DNA from: Leuctra nigra
Taxonomy: Eukaryota > Arthropoda > Insecta > Plecoptera > Leuctridae
Reading direction: 5' to 3'
NCBI GenBank assembly: GCA_934045905.1
Contig: OW203765.1
Coordinates: 23,162,159 to 23,226,158, forward strand
DNA length: 64,000 bases
Position 1 is the stretch's first letter, and every line of letters begins with the position of its first letter. Shown here in pieces: positions 24,240 through 36,506 of the stretch. The notes under the pieces are model-generated. The model had not been told where the DNA came from, made no database searches, and saw only the letters and a program-made list of their open reading frames with translations. The position numbers were made by a program, and so were the translations under genes.

Positions 24240-25685
24240 TCTTCCCTTACCAACTCCTTCCTTGATCTTAGTTCATAGGATTCGCAATATATTTAATTAT
24301 TTAGTATTTAAATAAAATATTTTGAAACTCTTTGCTTTAGAAGCGTATAGGATATTCACTGATATAATGAATCATACGGGAAAGCCCTCATCAAATCATT
24401 AAAACTAATTATGAATAATGTCAATAAGTTTTTATGATTTCGCTCACGCAACAATTATATACCTAGACTTAACAGTGACACCTCAATAATAGTTACTAAT
24501 TCTTTTGTTCGGTTGACAAGCCTTGAGGAAAATCATTACAAGCTAATCGTGGTCAAAAAACCAGAGACATTTCGCCTGTTCGTCGAATAGAGAAGTACAC
24601 ATTACACTAGACAAATCAATCGGGATTTATCCATTACAATGTTCTAATGACACGTAGAAGTGATTCAAATTGATTCTGATAGTTTCACTTTCAGTGGCTA
24701 AAGAGCTGGAGTCATATTCTGTAACTATACTCTTCTTTGTTGTCACTTTAATGCATGTTATTATTATGGAGGTGAGAAGAATTAATGAGATTTGTCAAGT
24801 GAAGTCAGTTATAGAATTGTGCCCCAGGGGGTAGGTGGGAAAAATGGCCAATTAGTATAAAGATAAGATAAATAAAATATGAATGCATTTTTTTTACTTT
24901 ACAAACTAATAGTTAATTTTTAATTTGATGCTTTCTTCGATTCTGTAAGATAAATACAGTATTAAGACAGCCTTAGATTTTTGTTAGATCACATTTATTG
25001 GGGGTTAAATTAATTTTGTGAAAAACATGCTTTGAAATGAGATGGAGTATTAACAGTTAACACTTCAATCTACATTGAAACGAAAACTCGTTTATACACT
25101 ATTATGTATTTGACCGCCAAATTTTATTATGTCATCAAATCAAATTCGAATAGTCTGAGAAAATCGTACAATGAAAGTACACAACAATAATTTACAATTT
25201 ATCATTTAATTTAACCCAACAAACCCCTTTCTGTAATTAAAAAAATATCAAAATTGATCTCGTTTTTCTAAATTTTCTTAAAAATCACACAATATTCCAA
25301 ACCGAAAACAGTAACATAATTTAATATGAATTTATTCAATTTTTTTCAACCACTATTTGTCTTTTTCACACCAAAAGTGGCAATCGGTCGCTACACATTC
25401 GTTCCGATTGTAAATTAAAACAAAATACGTCAGAGGAATTCTGCTCAACTTACCAAAAACAGATAGCTTCATCTCTTAGCAGACCTTCCCATTTTATTAA
25501 TTCCTTTATCTAACAATAATTTTTGGATTTTGCCTCCCACCACCCTAAATGTAAAATCCTGGTACCACCCATTCTCCAAATCTAATATCAAAGTTGTCAT
25601 CCATTGCAACATATTCCCAGAACACAATCCCGCTTGTCAAAAAGTAATCCGATCTTTCAATTGAAATTTCATCCTTGTTTTGAAT
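24240..25685. other. Gene-free stretch
   Basis: AT-rich; no exon, RNA gene or paired terminal repeat was recognised. Confidence 0.4.
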
Positions 25686-25689
25686 GCAA

Positions 25690-25887
25690 TTAGCATGCTA
25701 GATGCGTCCCCGGTCTCTGAGATACCGCTAGAGCAGCATTAAGATTCAGCCAGCGCCACGCTGCGGAAGCCCCGAACACTACAAGAACAAGCCACTCGCT
25801 GAGTAAGAGCAGACAAACACCCGAAAATATTCTAAATTGTGGTTTTAAAGGTTTTTGACTCACATGCGTGGGATTCGTGATGGACAT
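25690..25887 (-). CDS. Candidate first exon with signal-peptide-like segment, unidentified
   Basis: On the minus strand an ATG-initiated frame of 65 codons starts at 25,887. It contains a strongly hydrophobic run (VCLLLLSEWLVLVVFGASA) followed by AWRWLNLNAALA, and it is GC-richer than its surroundings. A signal peptide followed by WRWLNLN would fit the start of a secreted protein, loosely recalling Wnt11 N-termini, but the likeness is too short to name. A possible donor (GCG, then GTATCT) follows the LNAALA codons. No downstream exon was found in the window. Chance remains quite possible. Confidence 0.2.
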   Translation of the reverse strand: MSITNPTHVSQKPLKPQFRIFSGVCLLLLSEWLVLVVFGASAAWRWLNLNAALAVSQRPGTHLAC

Positions 25888-26167
25888 GTTGATATGATGA
25901 CGATAAAGATGTTAGCTTTTATGGTTTTAGTACGTGTAATTTGGTGGCGTGCTTTGCACAAAGATGATGAGAATATTTTAAAAATCTTTCTTTCAAATTT
26001 AAGATTATTAATCAATACAAATACAAAATATGGGACAGGAATAGTTCATCATATTATTTCCTCAATTGTTTCTGTATCGATAGAGCGCATGTTCAATGTT
26101 GAAAACTGTTGGTATTATAAAAATAGCAAAATTAACGTTTTTCAAATTGAATCATTGATTTTTAATT

Positions 26168-26741
26168 GAGCAAGTGTAGCGAGCGTCTCCATTCTGCACT
26201 TTTGGACACTCTGTTTTTGTGTGTTTCTTTTTTTAACCCGACTGCACAGCTGTCACAATTTTTTCCGATCGAGCTGAAATTTTGCACATAGCATATTTGC
26301 ATATCAGTCATGTCTATGATCAGTCTAACTTAATCGCTTAAAGTTTTTGAGAGCTGACCTCTGATTGGTTCAAAAATGAAAATATCTCACGATTGGTCGA
26401 AAATCAAAATGCTCCTATTAAGTTCAAATTTTAAGACTACCATTTTCTCTTATTTTACAAGTTTTCAGCCCAATAGGTAGAGAATGTACGTATACTTATT
26501 GATATTTCAATAAAATGTCAGAAGATATTTTATCGACATTAATTTCCAGAGCAACTAAGATCTGTTTTTCTTTATGGATCAGAGTGGGCTGGCTATATTC
26601 TCAGCTTCAATAAAATCAGGTAATTTAATTTTGATCGAGTGGATCGTATTTTTAATGATTTCTGTGCGTTACGATATACCGGTTGGAGATGTTGCGCGAT
26701 GGTGCTCGCTCATCAACGCGTTACACAGAGCGTTTTCCTAG
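26168..26741 (+). mobile_element. Helitron-like element, diverged shorter copy
   Basis: The left end GAGCAAGTGTAGCGAGCG, then TCTCC, and the right end AACGCGTTACACAGAGCGTT plus TTCCTAG followed by T match the elements at 17.5-19.2 kb. The interior is diverged and shorter (574 bp). Confidence 0.65.
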
Positions 26742-27186
26742 TGTTTAAAAATTGTAGTTTTCAAATTTCAGACATGTTAAAACTATATTAGTTTAAATTT
26801 CTCAATTTTTAAAAATTTCCACATAAATATGCTGCGAAAATTATAAAATATTAAAACAATTATTTTGGTTTTCTGAACCATGATTCACACAACCAAATAA
26901 AGAGACTTAATGATGTCAAATGTGTCCATACCTCACGCAACTTTCTTGTGTAGATAAAATCTATTCAACGAAGTCGTTTGATGTCTCCAATGATATCATA
27001 TCCGTCCTAGAAGGATTTGTGTTCTAGGAGGCATGGAATTCAACGAAGACCTAGGCAAGTCGGTATTTGTCCCTTCCTGCAGAATTACCCAGATAATCAT
27101 TCGAGTCTTAATAAGGAGAGGCGTTGAAACATTATTGTCATATTTAATTTCGCATCAACTTTTAAAAGCTAACACCATGCTACAAA
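26742..27186. other. Gene-free stretch
   Basis: AT-rich with no supported feature. Confidence 0.4.
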
Positions 27187-29000
27187 ATCTAGTGGAGCGG
27201 TCGCTCCACGCCAGCCAAGTCGTACGGCGCGCACACTCTCAAATAAAGGCTGGAGCAAACCCACTTTTACTGTAAGCATCAAAGTGGCATTTTCGGCCTA
27301 CTGGATCTTAAAATTGGGAAATCTCACATTGTTGCGATATATCTTAATTTCGAGCTATGGCCCACCCTACAACATATACCAAATTTGGGAACAATAGGTT
27401 ACGCCCTTTGCACGCTAGAGGGCCGTGAAAACAGTGTTTTAGGGCGGTTTTGATAATAATAATCTCAGTAGTAGTAGTCTCCTGGAATTCAAATCCGGTA
27501 ACATGGCCACAGCCAAAACGGCTGAACCGATTGATCTCACATTTTTACCACGTGTGCACTTTTGGCGTCTGATTTAACCTTCACCCCATGAATTTTTTGT
27601 GCCGCCATTTTGAAACCGGAAGTGACGTCATATCTCAACAACGGCTAGACTGATTGGAACGAAAATAGCGCCAAACGATTCGGACGGTCATCTATATGGA
27701 TAATCAATAGCAACAGACTAAAATTTATGTTAACGAAACCGGAAATGACGTCATGAAATTTAATTCATCGATTGGCATTTCGGCAACAAATTTGATCCAA
27801 TTATTTTGATATTTATGTAACGTATGTTCTTTTGTGATATTATTTGACTTGATATAAAACCAACCGGAAGCCGCCATTTTGAAACCAGAAATGACATCAT
27901 ATCTTAATAACGTCTTAATAGATTTAAACGAAACCAACGCTAAACAATTTAGACGGTCAACTTTATGTATTATCATCAATAATATTTGCAGTTTCCCATA
28001 CTGAAACCGGAAATGACGTCACACATTTTAAAAATCGCACAAATTTACATTTTGATGCAATAAATATACTATTTGAGACTGCTTATAATAAAATGAAATC
28101 ATGTTTAAATTATAATTCAAGAGGTCAGTGATTTCAGCAGCCATTTTGAAATCGGAAGAAACGACGTAATATCTCGAAAACTGGTTGACAGATCGGTATG
28201 AAACTAGTGCCAAACGATTCGGAAGGACATCTCTATGGAATAGGAACAGTCAAACTAGAATTTTCCTATTTATGAGGCCGGAAATGACGTCATTCAAATT
28301 TATAAATCATTATAATCCCCTCCTATACAATAAATACATATTCAGAAAGCTAAAAATGATACACATCATTTATAGTTATAAATTCTATGTGGCAGTGCAG
28401 AAAGTTCAGCGGCCATTTTGAAAACCGACGTGTTGCCATATCTCGGAACTGGGTTGACCGATTGGAATGAAACCTTTGTTTTTTTCATGAGAATAACCAA
28501 ATTGTAAAGGGTAATTTTTTTTAAAGGATTTAGTAATTGTTCATGTGATATGTGTCACACGTAAGTTGTAAGAATAAACTAAAAAAAGTAGTGATATCCC
28601 CATAAAAAACACTCCGTGTAAAAATACCAGCCAAGTCTCTTCAACTTAAAAAAAATAATGAAATCTAAAAATTCTGCACTGAAAAGTAGTGATATCAAAA
28701 AATTAGCCAAGTCAAAACTTTATTTGAAAATCAAAAAATACTTGGCGCATCGTTTTTTTAGGGCATTATAGGTATACTATGTATATGTATATTTCATGTA
28801 TAATTTATAATTGGCTTATACTTCCAAGCTATTTATGTACACGATGCGCAAGTATTTTTTGATTTTCAAATAAAGTTTTGACTTGGCTAATTTTTTGATA
28901 TCACTACTTTTCAGTGCAGAATTTTTAGATTTCATTATTTTTTTTAAGTTGAAGAGACTTGGCTGGTATTTTTACACGGAGTGTTTTTTATGGGGATATA
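27187..29000. mobile_element. Dispersed repeat with YY1/ETS/CRE-like modules and terminal long hairpin, copy 2
   Basis: Longer relative of 13,716-15,062 with the same hairpin start (GTGGAGCGGTCGCTCCAC) and the same terminal inverted repeat (arms 28,592-28,752 and 28,842-29,000). The internal module is repeated several times: GCCGCCATTTTG plus CCGGAAGTGACGTCA at 27,601-27,630, and further copies near 27,870, 28,137 and 28,410. Exact TGACGTCA also occurs near 27,748, 28,015 and 28,285. The extra length relative to copy 1 comes from added module units. Confidence 0.75.
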
Positions 29001-29730
29001 GAGTATTTGAAAGTGAAACGCTTTTTAACAAAGAAGTGTCACAGAGATGTTGGGTAAATTATGTCTTATTCCCTTGTTTGTGTGCATTTTTTTATAATAA
29101 AATTATCAAGAGTTGAAGCTCTTTAAAATTTAAAACTATCAGTAACAAAATTTTCTGTAGGGGAATCCCCAAAAAATGATATTTCATGTACAATTCCGAA
29201 GAAATATGTAGTGAAGGTGCCGTTTTGTTTAGATGCAGGGTAGTTTTGGGGATTTTTATACAATTATAACTAATTTTTGTCACGGGTTTGTAAAAAAACA
29301 TGTAAAATGGGAGTCACTTTAGTTTGAAGTGTGTTACTTTTCATGAGTAATTGTAGTAGAAAGTACTAAAATCTAGTCAACGTTTAAAAAATACTCGAGT
29401 TCAGCCAAAACGGTTTTGGATTGAAACCGTTGAATCAAAAGTTATACTTACTGAGAACAGCCGAAAGTGAAAACCTACAAACCTTGCCAAATCGTTACTG
29501 ACTTCTCGACAGATTCCGGTTTTTACGTGAGTATTTAAGATGTTTGAGATAATCCAGGCTAACACAATTTCTTATCTTTTAATTAAATTCACAGCTATAA
29601 TTATATTTTTTATAATATAAGTGAATAAGCTAGTGTTACGGCGAGTTTATACATTCTGTTTGCACTTTTATTATCACTGACTCATGTTGATGCATGAATT
29701 CGGTAAGTTCATTTCAGTCAAATGAATGTA
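29001..29730. other. Gene-free stretch
   Basis: AT-rich; no supported feature. Confidence 0.4.
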
Positions 29731-30157
29731 ATAGGGAATACACTTATCAAATAGATTTCAGAATAATAGTTATTTTATTAAAGTCGAGATGTTGCTGAAC
29801 ACAGATATAGTATTATTTTTGTTGTGGGACGAATAGTTTTCGAGAAATTCAGTTACAAAGTTTGATAATTTTCTTACAATTTTAAAACAGGAAAATTGAC
29901 AATGACATCACAATCCGCTATATTGCCATAGCAACAAAGGAATCACCATGGCAACACATTGTTGGAGATTTGGAAAGACATCACCATCCTGATTCTCGTT
30001 GCTTGCCGTTTTTCCCGACAAAATATTCCATGACTATTAAATTTGATTTTATGAATGAAAATTTTAAATTTCGCTGGTGATAAGTGTGTTTGCCATTGTT
30101 ATTTGTGTTGATATTTACAAATTAACAAGAATAAAATTTCATGTGACTTCCCTAGCA
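29731..30157. mobile_element. Dispersed 420-bp element, copy 2 (inverted relative to 21,402-21,826)
   Basis: Starts AGGGAATACACTTATC and ends CATGTGACTTCCCTA, the reverse orientation of the first copy with many point differences. No coding capacity. Confidence 0.8.
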
Positions 30158-30159
30158 AT

Positions 30160-33100
30160 GTCATTCGATACTAGACACGAGGAAGACAATATTTATGAAA
30201 ATGCTAAAGAAGTTCCAGGAGGAACTATTTAGGTTTCTGGACTTTATAGCGGACTTTTGACTTTTGGTAAAACGCAAGATTATGAGCCCATTTATGTAGA
30301 TTCTATCAATCTTCTCTCGTGGTACAGATAATCAGTTAGTACACTAGATATGCCACATTCGGTGGTAAGTTTCAATGCCATTGTAAAAAGAAAATGAAAT
30401 TCAAACAAGCTGCGCTGCGGTCAAACTTCGTGGCACGACTCGATTCTAAGCTTCAACATCTAGAACACGAATTTGTATTATATCTTGAATAAACACTGCA
30501 CTGCGTTTTGGGCATTACCTCTCATAACAAAATATATTTAATATAAATTTTTTATGGGCACCAAAAATAATATTTATTTCATAATTCAAAACTATTACCA
30601 TGAGAGAAGGGGAATTGAATCCACATAAATGAGATCCACATTTTTTAAGCTACGTTGCGTTCGAGATATCAAGAGTTATCACAACTTAAAAACTAACGCA
30701 TGTATACCCAACCCAAAGAGCTCCAATGTATGTACTATTATAAATAAAGATTATTTCTATTCCCAGTCTACTATAATACACAGTACTAATTGGAATGAAT
30801 ATTAATTTTCAAACATAACTAAGCTTATTGGGAAATTCACAAAACTCAAATAGTAGGTAGGTACTTATAATATGGGAGGACAACTAATTTCAATACAGAC
30901 TGTTGAACATTTCTCAATTGCCTTCCGATCACAAATCAATCAATGAATGTTTTAATTATGTGCATGAGTTAATTAATACGTTTGCGACCTCGGTTAATGA
31001 ATCTAAAGAAGTGTTAGCCAGAACATGCATTATTTAATTATACCTTTATTTCTGAGTTCTATTTGTTGACACGTGTAAATTAATATTCTTTAAAAATACT
31101 ATATTGTCATCCATGAAGAAATTCATTCACCAATGTTATTACAGTAAATATGTTTGCAAATTTATATTGATATGCCTGAATTACACGGATTTATGCTTTG
31201 AATCAAGGCTATCAAGATCAAGACAGAATTATTAATTAAAACACACCCTTAGAACAATAATGTGAAAAACAGAAAATGAAGAAAGTTGTACATACACATT
31301 TTAAAGAATTTTGATACCAATTCTTAAAAATGAGAAAAACAATAAAAATAAGTTGAACATAATTAAGTGCATATAATTAGGATTTGTCCAAAGGAAATTG
31401 TCTTTCTATAGAATAAAACCTTTATTTAAGTTCCGAATTGGGAATATTTTGTATTCCAACAAGATTTTGAGTCTTGGTTCAAATCAATGATCCGAATAAT
31501 TCATACCAAAAAATAGTCAATTACCATGAAAATCGAATGGCATCGCAAATAGATATATAACAAAAATAGCGCACCTCCCATAGCCCTAGGATACAGGTGG
31601 GTGCGTGTAGATATTTAAATTAAAACTGTTTCCGCCATAAAAAATAGCAGGCAGGTTTGAAATAAAACAATAAGTATAGCCCCGGGCGAGAGTTGCATCT
31701 GGTATTTGTTCAGTCTCGTCGTTCTCTTGGGGTTATCTTCATGGAATATCGTATAGAATGGTTTAATCGTGCGCCGTATCGTAGCGCAGTTTAACATGTA
31801 TAGGGAGTTGGAGACTTGAATGAGCGGGAGAGAAGGATCTTGTCATTCGACATTCGATAAACATACTCCTTACTTGCGAATGTAAGGAAATCAACCTCGT
31901 GTGGACCTAATCTGGAAATTTAAAATTCCCAATTCTGATGGAATTCGATTCCATCAAAATGGAATTGGGAAAACGTTATAGAATAGGCCTCAGGGTAAAT
32001 AAAAATATAATATGAAAACGTAATTAAATTACAAGATATTCGTTAAATATTCGTTTAACAATTAAACAATTTATAACTTTTTTCAAGTTTTTATTACACC
32101 CTTCTGAGCTCTTAATTCGGAATCAATACAATTTTATACCTCACAGAATCCTTCTTCACCCCTAGCAATTAATTTTCTGCTGCAATGTTCAGACCGCAGA
32201 AAACAGTCTCCATAACAGCGTAGGAGGGTTCGGGAAAAAATATGAAATTAATTTTCGTTCCTATTTGTTCAATCTTGATTGATTGTGGGCGTGGACGAAA
32301 ACTGACCGTTAAAACCGCATCGACTTCTTTTAAAAATATTCTAATCCTTAACTCTCTATGGTAAATGAGTGAGCATTATAATAATACTGTTGGTATAATT
32401 TACGTGGGTGGTTTACTCTGATCCTATCACAATTATTACTTGACTTTCAATTATGAGCTTGCCATGTGATCTTGTCTAACCGAGGTTTCGAACGATCGCG
32501 ATAAACTACGGCAGTGTAAACACAATTATGGCGATTTAAACTCTATGAAATCGAGAATAAATTTTGATACCGCAATAGGGAAGTCGATTGGAATTCTTTA
32601 ATGGATACGTAATATTAATTATATGTCTAATGTAACCTTTGGAATAGCTGAAGACAAGGTCTATAGACTATAGTTTTAAATTATAGTTTTTATATTTTAT
32701 TTACCGAGTAAAGAATGGTAATCAGAACTGATTACGGAAGATTGAAATGTTTGAGGGCTAGTACTATTTGCAACTTTTATATGAGTATTAATTTAAAGGA
32801 AATTACATTGTAGTGAATTGTAAGCTTAAGCGACAAAACAACTATACAAATATTTTTAAAAAATACCTCTAACTCCAAAAAAATTGAGAATTATAAAAAA
32901 TATTAAAAGTATATTCTGTAAAATTTGCCCTAAACAGTGGTTAAGGATCAAACAACACCCACCAATATTGACTCTAGCAAAGAACATTAGAAGACAGCTA
33001 ATAATAAATAATAATTTTTTAAACAAATAAATATAATTTTATGTCATAAATTAAACGTTTCAAATCCATAATGTATATAATTTCAATCACTGTTGCCCCA

Positions 33101-33715
33101 CCACTGAGGATAAATGTTTTCCACCCAAGCTATAACTACTGGTCAATCATATTTTTTCCATATAACGTATCTATTTTTTTATTCTCTTGTACTAAAGTTT
33201 CTCGTTGTGGGCGGAGCTGTTTGGATGCTATCTCAGTTAATGATAACTATTGGTTTACAAGGAATTACTTTACTATGAAGATCACTATACTTAGCAAAAC
33301 CCACAAGAGTTTGTCACGACTGAAGCTGGTCAGGAAGAAAACCACTGAGTCTACAGGTGGGGCGACCTAGGTTCAAATTGGGGGAGTGGAAGCGAGATTG
33401 ATAGGTGAGCTTACATCTAGGAGACTATAGTAGGATTTATAGAACATATTCAAAGTCATTCAGAACTTTCAAGAATACTTTTATTTTGTATGTCATGTTA
33501 AAAATTATTGATTGCGATTTAGATGGGGTCAGTGATTGATAATGAGCATGAATGGGAAGTGTACGTGTCGTAGTATATATAGCAAATTTAATTTAGGCAG
33601 TTTTAAACCCTTGAAAACACCTGCCAGCCCATTAAATACATGACAAATTTCTCTCAAACTTTGGAGTCCAAATGTCAACCCCATAAACTATAGCAAATAA
33701 ATTATGTGTGTAACT
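30160..33715. other. Gene-free stretch with dispersed repeat remnants
   Basis: Pieces of the repeat marked by GAATCNACATAAATG and CTCTCGTGGTAC occur at about 30,283-30,335 (inverted) and 30,603-30,650. No exon, RNA gene or complete element was recognised in the rest. The open frame at 33,071-33,370 has no recognisable domain. Confidence 0.4.
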
Positions 33716-34036
33716 CAGAGATAGAAGGGCCCGGTTGCACAATGTCCCGATAAAGTTAGCGGCAGAGTTTATCGGTTGAAACCTTGGCAACAAACAATGA
33801 AACACAGCCCTCCTGAGTCCACTTTACGCTAAAGTGAACTTTTGGAATGATATAATCAAGGTATATAAATTGCCATTTTGACTGATGTCATCAAATACAG
33901 TTATATTGAAGTGTTCTCTTACCTGACTCATGTCACCATTACAAATCAGAGAATTACGTCAGAACTCCACTATTGGTTTTTGAGCTCACATAAAAAAATA
34001 ATTGAAATGGACTTTCGTCCTTCTACCTCTGATGTA
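33716..34036. mobile_element. MITE, ACCTCAGAGGTAGAAGG family, longer diverged copy
   Basis: CAGAGATAGAAGG at the left and CCTTCTACCTCTGATGTAG at the right are inverted ends. Inside the right end, AAATGGACTTTCGTCC matches the family. An extra segment (33,730-33,830, CCCGGTTGCACAATGTCCCG) is absent from the shorter copies and may be a nested insertion. Confidence 0.6.
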
Positions 34037-34039
34037 GGT

Positions 34040-35330
34040 GCAGATGTTATGTCAATTATGTGAACTGGGAAGCCACTCTCACATAGATTTTGCATCTTTT
34101 AATATTTGTCTAGGTACCAATGTATTAATTACTGAATTTCATTTAAATTCTAAACTTCAACGCACACAAGGTTTAAGTTTTAGGATGTTTGGGAAGGACT
34201 CAAAAAATATTAAATCTTGGTTTGCTTTGTTGGTCTCAGACACCAGTGAGTCACAAATAACGAACAATCATATTAATAGACAAATAGGTCGCAGCCACCC
34301 TATGACATCATGTTGTAGAGTTATGACGTGATAGATCAAGACAACGAGTGCATGGGTGTCAGCTAGTCAGTTGGACATTGGTTCGACCCTCTGCATCGTC
34401 CGTCAACATCAAGTGACAGTAGTTACATCACAGTTATTCTAAAGCTAAACGAAAGAATTATGCAAAAATAAATTCTCACTTTTATAGAAAAATCAATGAA
34501 GAAGCAAAATAGAAAGACAGTCGATTGTGCTAATCTTTTTCAAATTAAATGTACCAGATTTTAGGTTAGGTTTAATGCAAATTAAAATAGACATGAAACT
34601 TAAAAATATTATGCAAAAACGTAGATAGTTCTCCACCCCATAGCTATCTGCAGATAAATCGAATATGACGTTCTTTATAGCCAGTGTTCTGACGATATGG
34701 TCACTTGTGAATATTTAATTTAATATTTTGCATTCATTACAAAACCAGAGTTAGCTGACTATACTTTTTAACAATATCCGCCGTTGAGACATGAATAATT
34801 TTGTTGTTGTTGACCTCAAACCTTGCGGAAATCATAATTACAATTTGAACGGTTATTCAGACCGATATCCAGAACGTCATTGATTCTGTAGAGACAATTT
34901 TTTCGAATAAAATAAGAAATAAAATGATAAGAAATCGAATTTATGGAAAATGTAATTAATTTCTCATCTCATGAAAATTTGTTTTATCTCCCGAACGAAT
35001 GTATACTTAGTCAGTCTTTTGACACAACAATGCGATAATAGAATGCGCATGTACAAATGTATTTCTTATTTAATATTTTTTAACGTCCCACTGTTCTACA
35101 AGTTAGGCTAATGACGAGGGGTGAATGATTATGATGATGACAGGAACATGATGACAAGAGGTGGGGAACCTTCCCAGAATTAACCTCTCGACATGAAGGA
35201 AAATTGACATGATTGACGTGATTTACTCATGATAAGAGTTTTATTTATGGAATCGGAATTTGCTAAAAAAATTAGCGTTTTATACATAAAATAACCAGAC
35301 GAATGTTCCACTCATCATGATAATTGTCAT
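34040..35330. other. Gene-free stretch
   Basis: No supported feature. A GGTTCGACCC word near 34,382 resembles a pol III B box but has no A box partner. Confidence 0.4.
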
Positions 35331-35810
35331 TCTTATGACACTCTTATGGCACTCTTACGGTACTCTTATGGCACTTTATCTGTTTTTGCCAGCAGTGATC
35401 AGGTCAAACCGTTCTTAAACTTGGAACCGTTGGACCAAACAACTTCAAATTTTGCAATGTCGTCGGGACCAATTTATAGGTGTTTTGGTAAATTTTTGGT
35501 CAACGGACATTATGCTTGTTGCTATGGATCACGGCAACATTGACGCCTCAGTTCCAATGTTCCAAGGTAGTTATAGAACATATTTGATATTAGAGACTAA
35601 TATGAAGATAAATTTCAAAAGTTATTGACATTTTACTAAAATTGTATGCGTGTTTGGAAATATTTGTCACGTTTCTTGAAGGATGTCAGATATTGTATGT
35701 AGGTATGCTTCTTTAACGAATTTCGTCTGGGCTCTTTTCATATAGCAGAAACTTGCAAACGCATATCAATTCGCATGCAATACGAAGACGCGCTCATCAA
35801 CGCGTTACAC

Positions 35811-36483
35811 CAGGGGTAGGCAACCTTTTTTGGTGAAGGAGCCTTTCCCAAAAATTAATATATAATTACATGATAATTGGAGCCGCAGTAGAGGCAATCA
35901 AATATAGTACAACAAAAATAATAAATTGAATTACTAGTTTATTTTGATATTTTAACGAAGCCTATCAGTTGTTGCCCCCCCCCCCCCCCCCCCCCCCAAC
36001 AAGGCGTCTTTTTTTAGAATTTCAACAGTTTTAAAAAAGATTCTGGGCATATAAATGGAACAAATTGAATCAAATTAGCTTCAATTGTTGCCCCGCAGGG
36101 CGGTTTTTAGAATGTCAACAATTTAAAAGTGATTCTGAGACCCAAAATGAACAAACTGAATCAAATAACCACCCAATTGTTGCCCCGCAGGGCGTTTTTT
36201 AGAATGTCAACAATTTAAAAGTGATTCTGAGACCCAAAATGAACAAACTGAATCAAATAACCACCCAATTGTTGCCCCGCAGGGCGTTTTTTGAGAATTT
36301 CAACAATTTAAAAGTGATTCTGGGACTCTAAAATAAACAAAATTTATCAAATAATGTTCCAATTGTTGCCCCGCAAGTTGTTTTATTTCTTCAAATTTTC
36401 AAATTTTTCAATTCCAGATCTTTATTTTAATTATAAAAATAATTTTATATATTTTTAAAATAGCCGCATGTTGCCGACCCCTG
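35811..36483. mobile_element. hAT-type MITE with perfect 8-bp target duplication
   Basis: The ends CAGGGGTAGGCAACC and TGTTGCCGACCCCTG are inverted repeats of the CAGGGGT hAT type. They are flanked by CGTTACAC on both sides (35,803-35,810 and 36,484-36,491). The interior carries about four tandem units of about 93 bp, each opening TTGTTGCCCCGC, and the first unit holds a run of 23 C. It is inserted in the 3' hairpin region of the Helitron-like element, so it is younger than that element. Confidence 0.93.
35965..36375. repeat. Tandem repeat of about 93 bp, just over 4 copies, including a C tract (23)
   Basis: Units begin TGTTGCCCCGCAGGGCG (or C-tract variants) at about 35,970, 36,087, 36,178, 36,271 and 36,364 (partial). 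They contain TTTAAAAGTGATTCTG and AACAAACTGAATCAAATAAC. The homopolymer at 35,975-35,997 sits where later units read CCCCGCAGGGC. Confidence 0.88.
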
Positions 36484-36506
36484 CGTTACACAACGCGTTT
36501 TCCTAG

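Larger units (their letters stand above)
35335..36506 (+). mobile_element. Diverged Helitron-like element split by a hAT element
   Basis: The 3' terminus GCTCATCAACGCGTTACAC and AACGCGTTTTCCTAG followed by T (ending 36,506) matches the Helitron-like family, but it is split by an insertion at 35,811-36,483. The 5' boundary is vague: CTCTTATGGCACTTTATCTG near 35,360 corresponds to the family's CTCATTTGGCACGGACCTCT. Confidence 0.5.

Noticed and set aside
33340..33400. Pol III B box (GGTTCAAATT) suggesting a tRNA or SINE
   Set aside because: No A box or cloverleaf could be folded around it.
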